This document shows positions 50,556 to 59,779 of a stretch of DNA of 64,000 nt, in pieces. The DNA is taken from contig NZ_VDTC01000006.1 in the NCBI RefSeq assembly GCF_007672725.1, positions 1-64,000 on the forward strand, read 5' to 3'. Source of the stretch: Corynebacterium aurimucosum ATCC 700975. Lineage in GTDB: Bacteria; Actinomycetota; Actinomycetes; Mycobacteriales; Mycobacteriaceae. How positions within the stretch are numbered: the first letter of the stretch is position 1; each line of letters opens with the position of its first letter. The position numbers were made by a program, and so were the translations under genes. The notes beneath the pieces were generated by a model. It did no database searches. It was not told the origin of the DNA and saw only the letters and a list, made by a program, of their open reading frames with translations.

Positions 50556-50693
50556 ATGTGGAAAAAAATCTTGGCCACTATTGGCGTTATTCTGATGACG
50601 CTTTCCGTTTATGTTCAATGGCCGTATGCTGTCACGATTGCTCTAGCAGTTTTGGTCATTGTCCTTGTGTTTCTTCCCAGCGGGAAGAAGTAA
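50556..50693 (+). CDS. 45-residue membrane mini-protein
   Basis: ATG 50556 is preceded by AGGGAG at a good distance (AGGGAGAATAATTT ATG). It encodes MWKKILATIGVILMTLSVYV, then QWPYAVTIALAVLVIVLVFL and PSGKK. There are two hydrophobic helices with a tight QWP turn and a basic tail, which is a typical small two-helix membrane protein. The competing frame (50429-50701) has an odd composition and starts with TTG, so this one is preferred. The function is unknown; small stress, toxin or transporter-accessory proteins have this shape. Confidence 0.55.
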   Translation: MWKKILATIGVILMTLSVYVQWPYAVTIALAVLVIVLVFLPSGKK

Positions 50694-50841
50694 ATGCCTG
50701 AGTAGGGGTGGGTATTTCAGCGGACCTGCCTCTGTCTTATGTTGATGAGCCGAGAAAATGGGCGCGGAGGTGCGCTGCTACAGATGCGTAGAAACAGGCG
50801 ATGCGGCCTGTGGCTTCGAGATGCAATTTACGAAAACGTAC

Positions 50842-51234
50842 CTACCCAGCCAGCGCGAGGAAGACGCGGTCACGCAACAGGTGCGCAAGCTCGCGGTCGG
50901 GTGCTGTTGGGTTGACCCAGGCGGTGTCCCCGATTTCGGCGGCGGCGTGGGGTTCGTCGGTGGTGACGGTGCGGGTGTAGGTGAAGATGGTGCCGACGAC
51001 GACCTCGCCCGGTTCGTTGGCGGCGGGAGCGTCGAAGGTGCCGAGTTTGTTGAGGCTCTCGGCGTCGAGGGTGAGGCCTACTTCTTCGGCAACTTCGCGC
51101 AGGGCGGCGTCGACAAGCGCCTCGCCCGCCTCGGGCTTGCCGCCGGGCAGTTGGTACTTGGTGGAGGACTTCTTGCGCACGGTAAGCACGTGGCCTTGTG
51201 GGTTGCGGATGACGACGGCTGCTACTTCAATCAT
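50842..51234 (-). CDS. Nudix hydrolase
   Basis: A 130-residue protein with a perfect Nudix box (GGKPEAGEALVDAALREVAE, then EVGL), so it should hydrolyse nucleoside diphosphate-linked substrates with magnesium. The N-terminal strand MIEVAAVVIRNPQGHVLTVR and the start match the family. It follows mntH by 20 bases and may be co-transcribed. The last 50 codons are duplicated 0.88 kb away. Confidence 0.9.
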   Translation of the reverse strand: MIEVAAVVIRNPQGHVLTVRKKSSTKYQLPGGKPEAGEALVDAALREVAEEVGLTLDAESLNKLGTFDAPAANEPGEVVVGTIFTYTRTVTTDEPHAAAEIGDTAWVNPTAPDRELAHLLRDRVFLALAG

Positions 51235-51254
51235 GGCTGCTGATTGTAGGCGGC

Positions 51255-52439
51255 CTAGAGCAGCGGCAGGAGCACGAGGGCGAGATTGAGTGCGATGACC
51301 AGCGCGGCAAGCGTCCAGCCCACGGCCATAGACCAGGGTTTCGCGGCGAACTCACCCATGACGTCCCGGGAGCCGGCATAGCGGAAAAGCGGGATGATGG
51401 CGAAGGGGATGCCCAGGGAAAGAAGTGCCTGGCTGACCACCAGTGCCATAGTGGGGTCGACCCCGCAGCCGATGATGACCAGCGCCGGGATGAGCGTGAC
51501 CAGGCGGCGGACTAGTAGGGGGACCTTGATGTGAAGCAGGCCGTCCATGATTTCGGAGCCGGCGTAGGCGCCCACTGACGTCGAGGCGAGGCCGCTGGCC
51601 AGCAGGCCGATGGCGAAGAGAACGCCGGCCAGCGGGCCGAGGTGGCTGGCAATCGCCGTGTGGGCCCCGGAGATGGTCTCTGTGCCGTCCACGCCGTAGA
51701 GGGCCGAGCCCGCCAGGACCAGCAGGCCCACGTTGACGAGCCCGGCGATGGACAGCGCCACGGCGATGTCCGCGCGGGTGCCGGCCAGCACGTGGGGGAT
51801 TTCCAGGTCGGGGTAGCGCTGCTTGGTCAGGGAGGAGTGTAGGTAAATGGCGTGCGGCATGACGGTGGCGCCCAACATGGAGGCGGCCAGCAGGATGCTG
51901 TCCTTGCCCTCTAGGCGGGGGATGAGGCCGCCGGCCACGTCGGCGGGGTCGGGCGGGGCGATGGCGAGGCCGGCAAGGAAGCCGATGCAGATGACCAGGA
52001 GCAGGCCGATGACAAGCCCCTCGAACCACTGGTTCTTCTTCTGGAAGATGAGGAGAATGATGGAGACCGCGCCGATGATGAGCGCGCCCGCGAACAGGGG
52101 GAGGTTGAAGAGGAGTTGCAGGGCAATGGCGCCGCCGATGACTTCGGCGAGGTCGGTGGCCGCGGCGATGAGCTCGGCCTGGGCCCACATGCCTAGGCGC
52201 GCGCGGCGGGAGAGACGCTCGCCCATGATTTCCGGCAGGGAGCGGTGGGTGACTAGGCCCAGTTTGGCGGAGTGGTACTGGATGAACATGGCCATGAGGT
52301 TGGCCACGACGAGTACCCACACCAGGAGGTAGCCGTAGTGGGAGCCGGCGCTGATGTTGGCGGCTACGTTGCCGGGGTCGACGTAAGCCACTGCAGCAAC
52401 GAAGGCGGGGCCGGTGAGGCTGATTAAGGTCTTACGCAT
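51255..52439 (-). CDS. mntH: Nramp family divalent metal transporter MntH
   Basis: A 394-residue, 11-helix proton-coupled Mn(II)/Fe(II) importer. Helix 1 carries DPGNVAAN, and helix 6 carries MPHAIYLHS, the two metal-binding motifs. The ATG at 52439 has GGAG 7 bases upstream; ATGs at 52451 and 52445 are less likely. A TTCAA-N4-TTGAA dyad lies 21 bases upstream, suggesting control by a metal regulator such as MntR. Confidence 0.92.
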   Translation of the reverse strand: MRKTLISLTGPAFVAAVAYVDPGNVAANISAGSHYGYLLVWVLVVANLMAMFIQYHSAKLGLVTHRSLPEIMGERLSRRARLGMWAQAELIAAATDLAEVIGGAIALQLLFNLPLFAGALIIGAVSIILLIFQKKNQWFEGLVIGLLLVICIGFLAGLAIAPPDPADVAGGLIPRLEGKDSILLAASMLGATVMPHAIYLHSSLTKQRYPDLEIPHVLAGTRADIAVALSIAGLVNVGLLVLAGSALYGVDGTETISGAHTAIASHLGPLAGVLFAIGLLASGLASTSVGAYAGSEIMDGLLHIKVPLLVRRLVTLIPALVIIGCGVDPTMALVVSQALLSLGIPFAIIPLFRYAGSRDVMGEFAAKPWSMAVGWTLAALVIALNLALVLLPLL

Positions 52440-52459
52440 AGGCATCTCCATACCAAAAG

Positions 52460-52473
52460 TTCAACTACTTGAA
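52460..52473. promoter_or_regulatory. Dyad upstream of mntH
   Basis: TTCAACTACTTGAA is a perfect 5-base inverted repeat around CTAC, 21 bases before the mntH start. A further TTCAA half-site is at 52496-52500. Metal-dependent repressors (MntR/DtxR class) commonly bind dyads in this place; the identity of the repressor is inferred. Confidence 0.5.
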
Positions 52474-52600
52474 GTCTAGTTTTCATCGCCATATGTTCAA
52501 GCCAGGGGTTTGATCCGGCAAACCATGTTAAAGTTTATTTGTTAATTATTTAAATTACTTTATGTATTTTGGCTGGTTAGAGACAGGGAGGTGCAACGGG

Positions 52601-52606
52601 TACACT
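52601..52606 (+). promoter_or_regulatory. -10 box of a probably leaderless YhgE/Pip operon
   Basis: TACACT lies seven bases upstream of the GTG start at 52614, so transcription would begin at or next to the start codon. The only purine-rich site (GGGAGG, about 52586) is too far away to serve that start. Leaderless messages are common in corynebacteria. Confidence 0.5.
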
Positions 52607-52613
52607 GCCTTCA

Positions 52614-55154
52614 GTGCGCCAAAGTTGGAAGATTTTTATCAGAGATGTAGCCAGGCTTGGCCGCGTCCCCAGGGCGTGGATCATCCTCATCGGGCTCGTC
52701 ATCACCCCCGCGTTGTATTCATGGGTTAACATCGCGGCTTTTCGTGACCCTTACGGCCATACCAACAACATCAAGGTGGCCGTGGTTAACGAGGATAAGG
52801 GTGCTAACAACGAGCTGACGGGGAAGATAGATGTCGGCAGTGAGGTCATTGAGAAACTCAAAAAGAATGACCAGCTAGGCTGGCAATTCCTCGAGCGCGA
52901 TGAAGCCGAGAAAGCTCTTTTAGAGGGAGACGTGTATGCCTCGGTGACGATTCCTGAGGACTTTAGCGAGAACCTCGTGAGCATGCTCGACGGGAAGTTC
53001 ACGCAGCCCCAGCTGGTCTACCGTGTCAACGAGAAGAACAACGCCATCGCCGTGAAGATCACGGATACCGGTGCCAAAGGTCTGGACAAGCAGATTACGG
53101 CAGCCTTCAAGGAGCAGGTGGCCACGGTTGCGGCGGAAAACGTTAAGGACACCGGTACCGACTTCGAGCGAAAAATCACGCGCGCGATGAACAACACCAG
53201 CTCCGCGTTCGGGGAGACCGCGCAGGAGATTGACGGCAACCGCGAGAACCTTGCGCGGATCCAGGGAAAGCTTGACGCCGCTGCTGATTCCACGTTGGGA
53301 GCTAAGTCTACGGTGGCCAATGTGAGTGCTGCGCTGGGCGACGCCCAAACAGCCCTCGCCGAGGTCTCCTCCCTAGTCGAGCAGGCCCAAGGGGGCATCG
53401 GTGACTTCACCGACCAGACCACAGGTGCCTTCGTCAGTGGCGCAAGTGCGGTGGCGGACGGTACCGCCCAGGCGCAGGAATCCATTGCGGATGTCACAGC
53501 TGGCCTGAACCAGGCCGGTGACCGTTTCGATTACGCCACGCAGCGAGCGAACACTGCCATTGACGCGAGCGCAGAATCGATTGCGCAGCTTAAAGCCCTG
53601 CGCGATTCCGCAACGCTCTCACCGCAGGTGGCCAAGGAAATTGATGACGCGATCCAGCGCCTTGATGAGGGTAATGAATCCAACCGCCAGTTGGTGGGAA
53701 ACCTCAGCGCGCTGAGCAAGGATACTCAGACCGCGGCGGACAATGTGCAGGCTAGTGCGGAGGCCATCAACCAGGCAGCGGCCGATACTAAGGCCACCTC
53801 GCAAACGCTGCGCGATACCGTGACGACGGCCGTGCCGGAGATCAACCGCGCCATGAGCAGCCTGAGCTCCACGGCGAGTGCTTTGAGCTCCACCCTGGAA
53901 GCCCAGAAGGGCACCATGCAGGAGGCAGACGGTCTCCTAGATGGTGTGGCCCAGCAGCTGCGGGCCACGAAGGACACCTTGTCCGATTTCGATGCCAACC
54001 TCCTTGCCCTACAGGACAGTTTGCGCGCTATGCAGGGTGATGTGGGTTCGCTGCGTGCTGCGATGAACTCCAAAGTCGTTCAAGATGTCACCGGGCTGGA
54101 TGCGGAAGAAATCGGTAAGTTCTTTGCCGAGCCCATCGAGCTGAAGACCGAAACCGTGTACCCGGTGGACAGCTACGGCTCCGCCATGGCGGCGCTGTTT
54201 ACCAACCTCTCCCTGTGGATCGGCGCCTTTGTCCTCATGGTTATCTTCCGGGTCGAGGTGGATAAGGAAGGATTCCACCGCGTCACGGTGGGCCAGGCCT
54301 ACCTAGGCCGCTTCCTCCTCATGGCCTTGATGGTCATCATCCAGGCCATCACGGTGACCGTCGGTGACCTGCTCATCGGCGTGCAGACCGTGAACGCGCC
54401 TGCCTTCATCCTGACGGGCGTGCTCGTGGGGCTGGCCTACTTGAGCATTATCTATGGGTTGTCGACGTCGCTGGGGCACCTCGGCCGCGGCCTCTGCGTG
54501 GTCTTTGTCATTATCCAGATTCCGGGTGCTTCGGGCCTGTACCCGATTGAGCTGTTGCCCAACTTCTTCCACACCATCTACCCACTACTGCCATTCACGT
54601 ACGGCATCGATGCCATGCGTGAAACCATCGGTGGGTTCTACGGCAACCACTATTTCAAGAACATGGGCGTGCTCGCCTTCATGTTCATTCTGTTCTTCGT
54701 CTTCGGCCTGTTGCTGCGTAAGGCTTTGGCGCACTTCAACGTCATCTTTAACCGCGAGCTGCGGGATACCGAGCTCTTTGACTATGAAAATGTGCAGGTT
54801 GTCGGCTCCGGCTACCGCATCGCGGACGTCATCCAGGCGTTGGATAGCCGCAGTGGTCTGAAGAAAGATTTGGACCGCCGCGCGCATGACTGGGGCTACT
54901 GGCTCAAGCTGGTGGCCATCGCCGGTGTTATCGGAGTGGTGATCCTCATCGTCGTCTCGGGTCTCTTGCCCGACCAGAAGCCGCTGCTTCTGGCTATTTG
55001 GACGGCATGGTGCTTCCTCATCATTATCGCCGCGGTCACCCTGGACTACCTACGCATCAGTCTGAAGCAGTCCGCAGAGCTGGTGACGTTGGATGAGGAT
55101 GACATCAAACATCCGGCTCGCATCGGGGCCGACTCCACGGAGGGGGATAACTAA
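52614..55154 (+). CDS. YhgE/Pip domain membrane protein (first)
   Basis: An 846-residue protein of the YhgE/Pip family (phage-infection-protein homologues). One N-terminal helix (about 20-40, ending ITPALYSWVNIAAFRDPYGH) precedes an extracytoplasmic region of about 480 residues. That region opens with IKVAVVNEDKGANNELTGKI, then runs in long coiled-coil-like helices. Five or six C-terminal helices follow (from SLWIGAFVLMVIF, about 545). It resembles ABC-2-type permeases and ESX/EssA-type partners. The function is unknown. The start is GTG. The stop overlaps the next gene as TAATG. Confidence 0.87.
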   Translation: MRQSWKIFIRDVARLGRVPRAWIILIGLVITPALYSWVNIAAFRDPYGHTNNIKVAVVNEDKGANNELTGKIDVGSEVIEKLKKNDQLGWQFLERDEAEKALLEGDVYASVTIPEDFSENLVSMLDGKFTQPQLVYRVNEKNNAIAVKITDTGAKGLDKQITAAFKEQVATVAAENVKDTGTDFERKITRAMNNTSSAFGETAQEIDGNRENLARIQGKLDAAADSTLGAKSTVANVSAALGDAQTALAEVSSLVEQAQGGIGDFTDQTTGAFVSGASAVADGTAQAQESIADVTAGLNQAGDRFDYATQRANTAIDASAESIAQLKALRDSATLSPQVAKEIDDAIQRLDEGNESNRQLVGNLSALSKDTQTAADNVQASAEAINQAAADTKATSQTLRDTVTTAVPEINRAMSSLSSTASALSSTLEAQKGTMQEADGLLDGVAQQLRATKDTLSDFDANLLALQDSLRAMQGDVGSLRAAMNSKVVQDVTGLDAEEIGKFFAEPIELKTETVYPVDSYGSAMAALFTNLSLWIGAFVLMVIFRVEVDKEGFHRVTVGQAYLGRFLLMALMVIIQAITVTVGDLLIGVQTVNAPAFILTGVLVGLAYLSIIYGLSTSLGHLGRGLCVVFVIIQIPGASGLYPIELLPNFFHTIYPLLPFTYGIDAMRETIGGFYGNHYFKNMGVLAFMFILFFVFGLLLRKALAHFNVIFNRELRDTELFDYENVQVVGSGYRIADVIQALDSRSGLKKDLDRRAHDWGYWLKLVAIAGVIGVVILIVVSGLLPDQKPLLLAIWTAWCFLIIIAAVTLDYLRISLKQSAELVTLDEDDIKHPARIGADSTEGDN

Positions 55155-57202
55155 TGCGTGGAACACTCGATCTTTTCGTCAACGACATGCGCACCGCATG
55201 CCGCAACGTGATGAGCACGGTGATGCTCGTGGGCCTCGTCGTTATCCCGATGCTGTTCACCTGGTTTAACGTTCTGGCCAGCTGGGATCCCTTCGATAAC
55301 ACCAGCCAGCTCAAGGTGGCGGTGGCTAGCAAGGACACCGGCTATAAAAGCGATCTGTTGCCGGTGCCCATCAACGTCGGCGACCAGGTGCTCAATGAGC
55401 TACGTGCAAACGAGCAGCTGGATTGGGTTGTGACGACTTCCGATGAGGCGATTGAAGGTACCAAGTCCGGTGAGTATTACGCAGCCATCGTGCTGCCGGA
55501 AGATTTCAGTACCGACATGATGAACTTCTACACGGATGGATCCAAGCCCGCCGACTTGTCCTTCTATACGAATGAGAAGAAGAATGCGCTGGCGCCGAAG
55601 ATCACTGGTCAGGGTGCAGAAGGCGTGTCGGCTCAGGTGGCCGAGGCCTTCACCACGACGGTCGGTGACGTCTCCTTCGATCTGGTCACCTCACTCTCCG
55701 ACTTCTTGAGCCAGGGCGATACCAAGGCTGTGTTGGACCGGATGCAGGCGCGCGCGGATGGTGTGCAGACCCAGCTGGACATGGCCGCGCGTACCGCGCG
55801 TTCCCTCGCGGGCCTGGTGGATACCGCGGTTCCGCTCATGGAAAGCGCCCAGCGCATTGCGGACTCGGCAGACCTGGAGCTGCCGGAGATCCAGTCTTCC
55901 TCACTCAATGTTTCCACCGACGCCCTGCAGCAATCCCTCGATGCCACCAGCGCCAGTTATGACGTGGTACGCCAACGCATTGATGCGCTTTACGACGACG
56001 CCTCCGCCTCCCGCGCCGACCGTGTCGCCACGCTCAATACCTTAGCCGGCCAGGTAGAAGGCACGATTACCCAGTACCAGAACCTGCACGGCCACATTGA
56101 GGTCCTCCCGATTCCCGTAGGGGATAAGGAGAAAGCGTTAAGCAGGATCGAGGACGCTATCGACGCCGAGCGTGCCCTGCACGCGCGTCTTACGGCCGCC
56201 GCCAACGCTCCCGAACCGACGAAGCCGGATCTCTCCAGCCTCGATGATGCCAAGAAGGCAGTGGAGGGGATCTCCACCTCTGGCCTGCGTGAATCCTTGC
56301 GCGCGCTGCAGGATTCCCTGGGCCAGGTCAGCGAGGATCTGGATACCGCGAAGACTCCCGTCACCATTGATTCCTCTTCCTTGACGGATGCTCGGGATGC
56401 GGTACAGAAGCTCGCCTCTGGCTTGCAGGACAAGGCGAACAAGTTTGGTGATCTAAAGAAGGACATCGATTCCGCTGCGGAATCCGGGGATCTGAAGAAA
56501 CTCGCGGACCTTATTGGTTCAGATCCGGACGCCTTGGCGCGTGCGATTGCGGCCCCAGTGGACGTCGACAGGCAAGCGGTCTACCCGGTCAAGAGCTTCG
56601 GCGCCGGCATGACGCCCATGTACACCGCCCTGGCGCTGTGGGTGGGTGCGCTGCTGACCGCAGTGAGCGTGCGTACGGATGTTGTGGATAAGGACAAGTA
56701 TTCGCCGATGCAGCGCTTCTTCGGGCGCTTCGGTATTTTCGCGGCAGTCGGCCTCATGCAGTCGACGATGCTCATTTTGGGCCTCATCTTCTTCGTAGGT
56801 ATCGAGCCTGCGCACCCGATTCTCATGCTGTTGGCGGGCTGGGTTAGCTCACTTATCTTTATGCTGATTTGCTACACCTTCGTGGTCTCCTTCGCCAACG
56901 CCGGTAAAGCCTTAGCAGTGCTCATGTTGGTGATTCAGGTGTCCTCGTCGGGCGGTGCTTACCCATTGCAGGTGCTTCCGGAGTGGTTCCAGAACATCAG
57001 CCCCTGGTTGCCAGCGACCTACACCATCCGTGCACTCCGCGCGGCCATCGCGGGTACCTACCACGGTGATTACTGGCTAGCGTTGTTGTGCCTGCTGCTT
57101 TTTGCCGTACCGATGCTCGTGTTGGGCGTGGTCTTCCACAAACCGTTGGAGAAGTTTACCAACGGCTGGGTGGAGACCTTGGAAAAGACCAAGCTGATGT
57201 AG
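55154..57202 (+). CDS. YhgE/Pip domain membrane protein (second)
   Basis: A 682-residue paralogue of the preceding protein, with the same plan: helix at about 17-37, extracytoplasmic coil region, and C-terminal helices from ALALWVGALLTAVSV on. It shares TPMYTALALWVGAL/AALFTNLSLWIGAF-type joints and FFxxxxP.LP.TY.I.ALR near the end with its neighbour. The pair is translationally coupled (TAATG), which suggests a heterodimer. Confidence 0.87.
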   Translation: MRGTLDLFVNDMRTACRNVMSTVMLVGLVVIPMLFTWFNVLASWDPFDNTSQLKVAVASKDTGYKSDLLPVPINVGDQVLNELRANEQLDWVVTTSDEAIEGTKSGEYYAAIVLPEDFSTDMMNFYTDGSKPADLSFYTNEKKNALAPKITGQGAEGVSAQVAEAFTTTVGDVSFDLVTSLSDFLSQGDTKAVLDRMQARADGVQTQLDMAARTARSLAGLVDTAVPLMESAQRIADSADLELPEIQSSSLNVSTDALQQSLDATSASYDVVRQRIDALYDDASASRADRVATLNTLAGQVEGTITQYQNLHGHIEVLPIPVGDKEKALSRIEDAIDAERALHARLTAAANAPEPTKPDLSSLDDAKKAVEGISTSGLRESLRALQDSLGQVSEDLDTAKTPVTIDSSSLTDARDAVQKLASGLQDKANKFGDLKKDIDSAAESGDLKKLADLIGSDPDALARAIAAPVDVDRQAVYPVKSFGAGMTPMYTALALWVGALLTAVSVRTDVVDKDKYSPMQRFFGRFGIFAAVGLMQSTMLILGLIFFVGIEPAHPILMLLAGWVSSLIFMLICYTFVVSFANAGKALAVLMLVIQVSSSGGAYPLQVLPEWFQNISPWLPATYTIRALRAAIAGTYHGDYWLALLCLLLFAVPMLVLGVVFHKPLEKFTNGWVETLEKTKLM

Positions 57203-57306
57203 CGCTTACTTTGCGGTGCCGCTGATGTTATGTACATCAAACTTTCGAGATACTCACAGGTTAGTGGGGTCCCGTGAAACGGCACCCAGCGGTAAGCTGA
57301 AACGCT

Positions 57307-58671
57307 GTGAAACGCGGTCATTTCCTGGGCCCAGCTCGGCTCACCGCCGCGGGCTTTATTCTGCTTATCCTCCTGGGAACGCTGCTGCTGATGCTGCCGA
57401 TTTCCGCCAACGTTCCGCAGTGGACTCCGTTCTTGCCTGCGTTTTTTACGGCTACCTCGGCGGTTTCTTTGACGGGTCTCGTAGTGGAGGACACCGGTAC
57501 CTATTGGACGCCCTTCGGCCAAGCGGTTATCATCGCGCTCATCCAGCTGGGCGGCCTCGGCATCATGAGCCTGGCGTCGTTATCGGGCATGCTTCTGACC
57601 GGACGCATCAGCTTCAAGGCCCGCAGAACTAGTGCTGCGGAGGGCCGCGCCGTGGTCTCTGGCGGAATTCGACATGCCTTGATGCTCACCTTGGTCATGA
57701 CTCTGATCTGCGAGGCCATCGTTGCCGTGTTCATCGGCGTGCGTTTAGCCACCAAACACGGAGTAGCACCAGGACGCGCGGTGTGGGAAGGCATCTTCCA
57801 CGCTATTTCGGCCTTCAACAACGCTGGGTTTAGTACCTATTCCGATAGTGTCGTTTCTTTCGCCGCCGATGCTTGGATCCTGATGCCCCTCGCCTGCGCC
57901 CTGATTACGGGTGGCTTGGGCTATCCCATGCTGGCGGAGTTCGTGCGACGGGCCCGCGCACGGCTAACGCGCTGGCGTGGTGGTACACCGCGCATTCACC
58001 GCATGTCCATGACCGCCCGGATGACGCTGGGCGCCACCGCCTTTTTGTTGCTTAGTGGCACCGTTGTTTTCTTCCTCTCTGAGGGCTCCGGTGTACTGAA
58101 CGGGATGCCGTTGGGCCAGAAGCTCATCAACGCCTTCTTCATGAGCGCTTCGCCCCGAACGGCAGGTTTTAACGCCATCGATTACGGTGAGGCGCACCCG
58201 TTGACGCTGATGGTGACGGACATCTTGATGTTTATCGGCGGTGGCTCCGCCGGTACGGCGGGCGGCATCAAGGTCACCACCACATGCGTTCTGGGCGCAG
58301 CGATGATCTCGGAATTCTTGGGCCGGGAAGACACCTCCATTGGGCACCGGCGCCTGCCGCTGTCCACCTTCCGTCAAGCCCTCGCGCTCACGGCCGCCGG
58401 AATGATTGTCGTTGCCGTGGGCGTGGCGACGCTGCGCATCTGGGACCCCGAGTTTACGGCGGACCAGGTCACTTTCGAAGTCATGTCCGCCTTCGCCACC
58501 GTGGGTTTGTCCACGGGTATTACCGCAAGTTTGTCCGCACCATCACAGCTCATGCTGTGCCTCATCATGTACGTTGGCCGCGTAGGCCCCACCACCTTCG
58601 TGGCGGCACTGGCCGCCCGGACCATCACCCTGCGCTACCGCTACCCAGAAGAAAGGCCGTTCATTGGCTAA
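57307..58671 (+). CDS. trkH: TrkH/KtrB family potassium channel subunit
   Basis: A 454-residue membrane protein with four M1-P-M2 repeats. The selectivity-loop glycines are visible in TSAVSLTGLVVED, FNNAGFSTYSD, SPRTAGFNAID and FATVGLSTGIT. It imports K+ (or Na+-coupled K+) with the TrkA/KtrA regulator encoded next. The start is GTG 57307. The next gene opens in its last codons. Confidence 0.9.
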   Translation: MKRGHFLGPARLTAAGFILLILLGTLLLMLPISANVPQWTPFLPAFFTATSAVSLTGLVVEDTGTYWTPFGQAVIIALIQLGGLGIMSLASLSGMLLTGRISFKARRTSAAEGRAVVSGGIRHALMLTLVMTLICEAIVAVFIGVRLATKHGVAPGRAVWEGIFHAISAFNNAGFSTYSDSVVSFAADAWILMPLACALITGGLGYPMLAEFVRRARARLTRWRGGTPRIHRMSMTARMTLGATAFLLLSGTVVFFLSEGSGVLNGMPLGQKLINAFFMSASPRTAGFNAIDYGEAHPLTLMVTDILMFIGGGSAGTAGGIKVTTTCVLGAAMISEFLGREDTSIGHRRLPLSTFRQALALTAAGMIVVAVGVATLRIWDPEFTADQVTFEVMSAFATVGLSTGITASLSAPSQLMLCLIMYVGRVGPTTFVAALAARTITLRYRYPEERPFIG

Positions 58672-59356
58672 CATGTTCAGCGCCCTGCGGCGTGAAAAGT
58701 CTTCCATCAATATCCCGCCGGTCGTCGTCATTGGCATGGGCCGGTTCGGTTCTTCCCTGGCTCGCGAGCTGATGGAGCACGGAGTGGAGGTCCTCGGAAT
58801 CGATGCCGAGGAGAAACACGTGCGCGAACACGCCGCGTACCTCACCGAGGCGGTGACCGCCGATACGACCGACGCCGAGGCCCTCCGCCAGCTCGGCGTC
58901 GATGAGGTAGAGCGAGTAGTCGTGGCCATCGGCTCCGATCTGGAGGATTCCATCCTTACGGCCTCCAACCTCGTGGAGCTCGGGGTGAGCGATATCTGGG
59001 CCAAGGCTGATTCGGATGCGCATGCCCGCATCCTGCGCCAACTGGGAGTGCACCACGTGATCCGCCCGGAGCGCGATACGGGCCGCCGCGTGGCGCACTT
59101 GTTGGGCGGGCGTTTTGAGGATTTCGCGGAGATCGCCACCGATTATGGCGTGACGGCGATGACCCCGCCGGCGTCGATAAGCAAGGGCCCTCTCAACCTC
59201 CACCAGGTGTGGGAGGAGCACAACGTCCAGCTCATCTCCCGCTGTCAGGGGCCGGGGCAGTGGCGCCCGCTTGACGACGGCACCGAGCTCACCCACCGCG
59301 ACCTCATCGTCGTCGCCGGTAGCCCTGCGGATCTCGAGGCCTTCTCGCAGTCTTAG
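58664..59356 (+). CDS. trkA: TrkA/KtrA family potassium uptake regulator
   Basis: A 230-residue RCK protein. An RCK_N Rossmann domain with GMGRFGSSLA (residues 24-33) binds nucleotide, and the C-terminal RCK_C domain ends the protein. It gates TrkH. The TTG at 58664 lies seven bases after AAAGG; ATG 58673, 16 bases away, is the alternative. It overlaps trkH by eight bases. Confidence 0.9.
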   Translation: MANMFSALRREKSSINIPPVVVIGMGRFGSSLARELMEHGVEVLGIDAEEKHVREHAAYLTEAVTADTTDAEALRQLGVDEVERVVVAIGSDLEDSILTASNLVELGVSDIWAKADSDAHARILRQLGVHHVIRPERDTGRRVAHLLGGRFEDFAEIATDYGVTAMTPPASISKGPLNLHQVWEEHNVQLISRCQGPGQWRPLDDGTELTHRDLIVVAGSPADLEAFSQS

Positions 59357-59416
59357 GGGGCGCGCTCGGGGTGCCTCGCGCTGTGGAGTTAGGAGCGGGG
59401 CGCTACAGTAGCGCCT

Positions 59417-59779
59417 ATGACGAAGGCACGTTTCCCGGGCTCGGTGTATGGAACAGGGGAGGAACCTGATCCGCGCTTCAGCATGGCTAATGAGCGCACG
59501 TTCTTGGCCTGGATCCGCACGTCCTTGGCCTTTATCGCCGGTGGCGTGGCGCTGGAGACCTTCGAGTTGCCGCTGAACACCACGCTGACTCGCGTCGTCT
59601 CCGTCATCATGCTGATCGTGGCCATAATCCTGCCGGCGGTCGCGTGGTTTCACTGGGGTGCCTCCGAGCGCGCGATGCGCCATGCGCGTCCGCTCCCGGC
59701 AAGCCCGGCGTTGGCGTTGATTGTTGGTGTAGTCATCATCATCGGCCTGATGATTCTGGTGGGCGAGCTGCTAGCGTGA
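59417..59779 (+). CDS. DUF202 membrane protein (YidH-like)
   Basis: A 120-residue protein with three helices. The DUF202 signature PRFSMANERTFLAWIRTSLA is at residues 19-38. The function is unknown; it resembles VTC1-type polyphosphate-complex membrane proteins. It overlaps the next DUF202 gene by four bases. Confidence 0.87.
   Translation: MTKARFPGSVYGTGEEPDPRFSMANERTFLAWIRTSLAFIAGGVALETFELPLNTTLTRVVSVIMLIVAIILPAVAWFHWGASERAMRHARPLPASPALALIVGVVIIIGLMILVGELLA

Noticed and set aside
50429..50701. A 90-codon TTG frame overlapping the 45-residue protein
   Set aside because: Its C-terminal half is Cys/His/Ser-rich in a way typical of an off-frame reading of a membrane protein.
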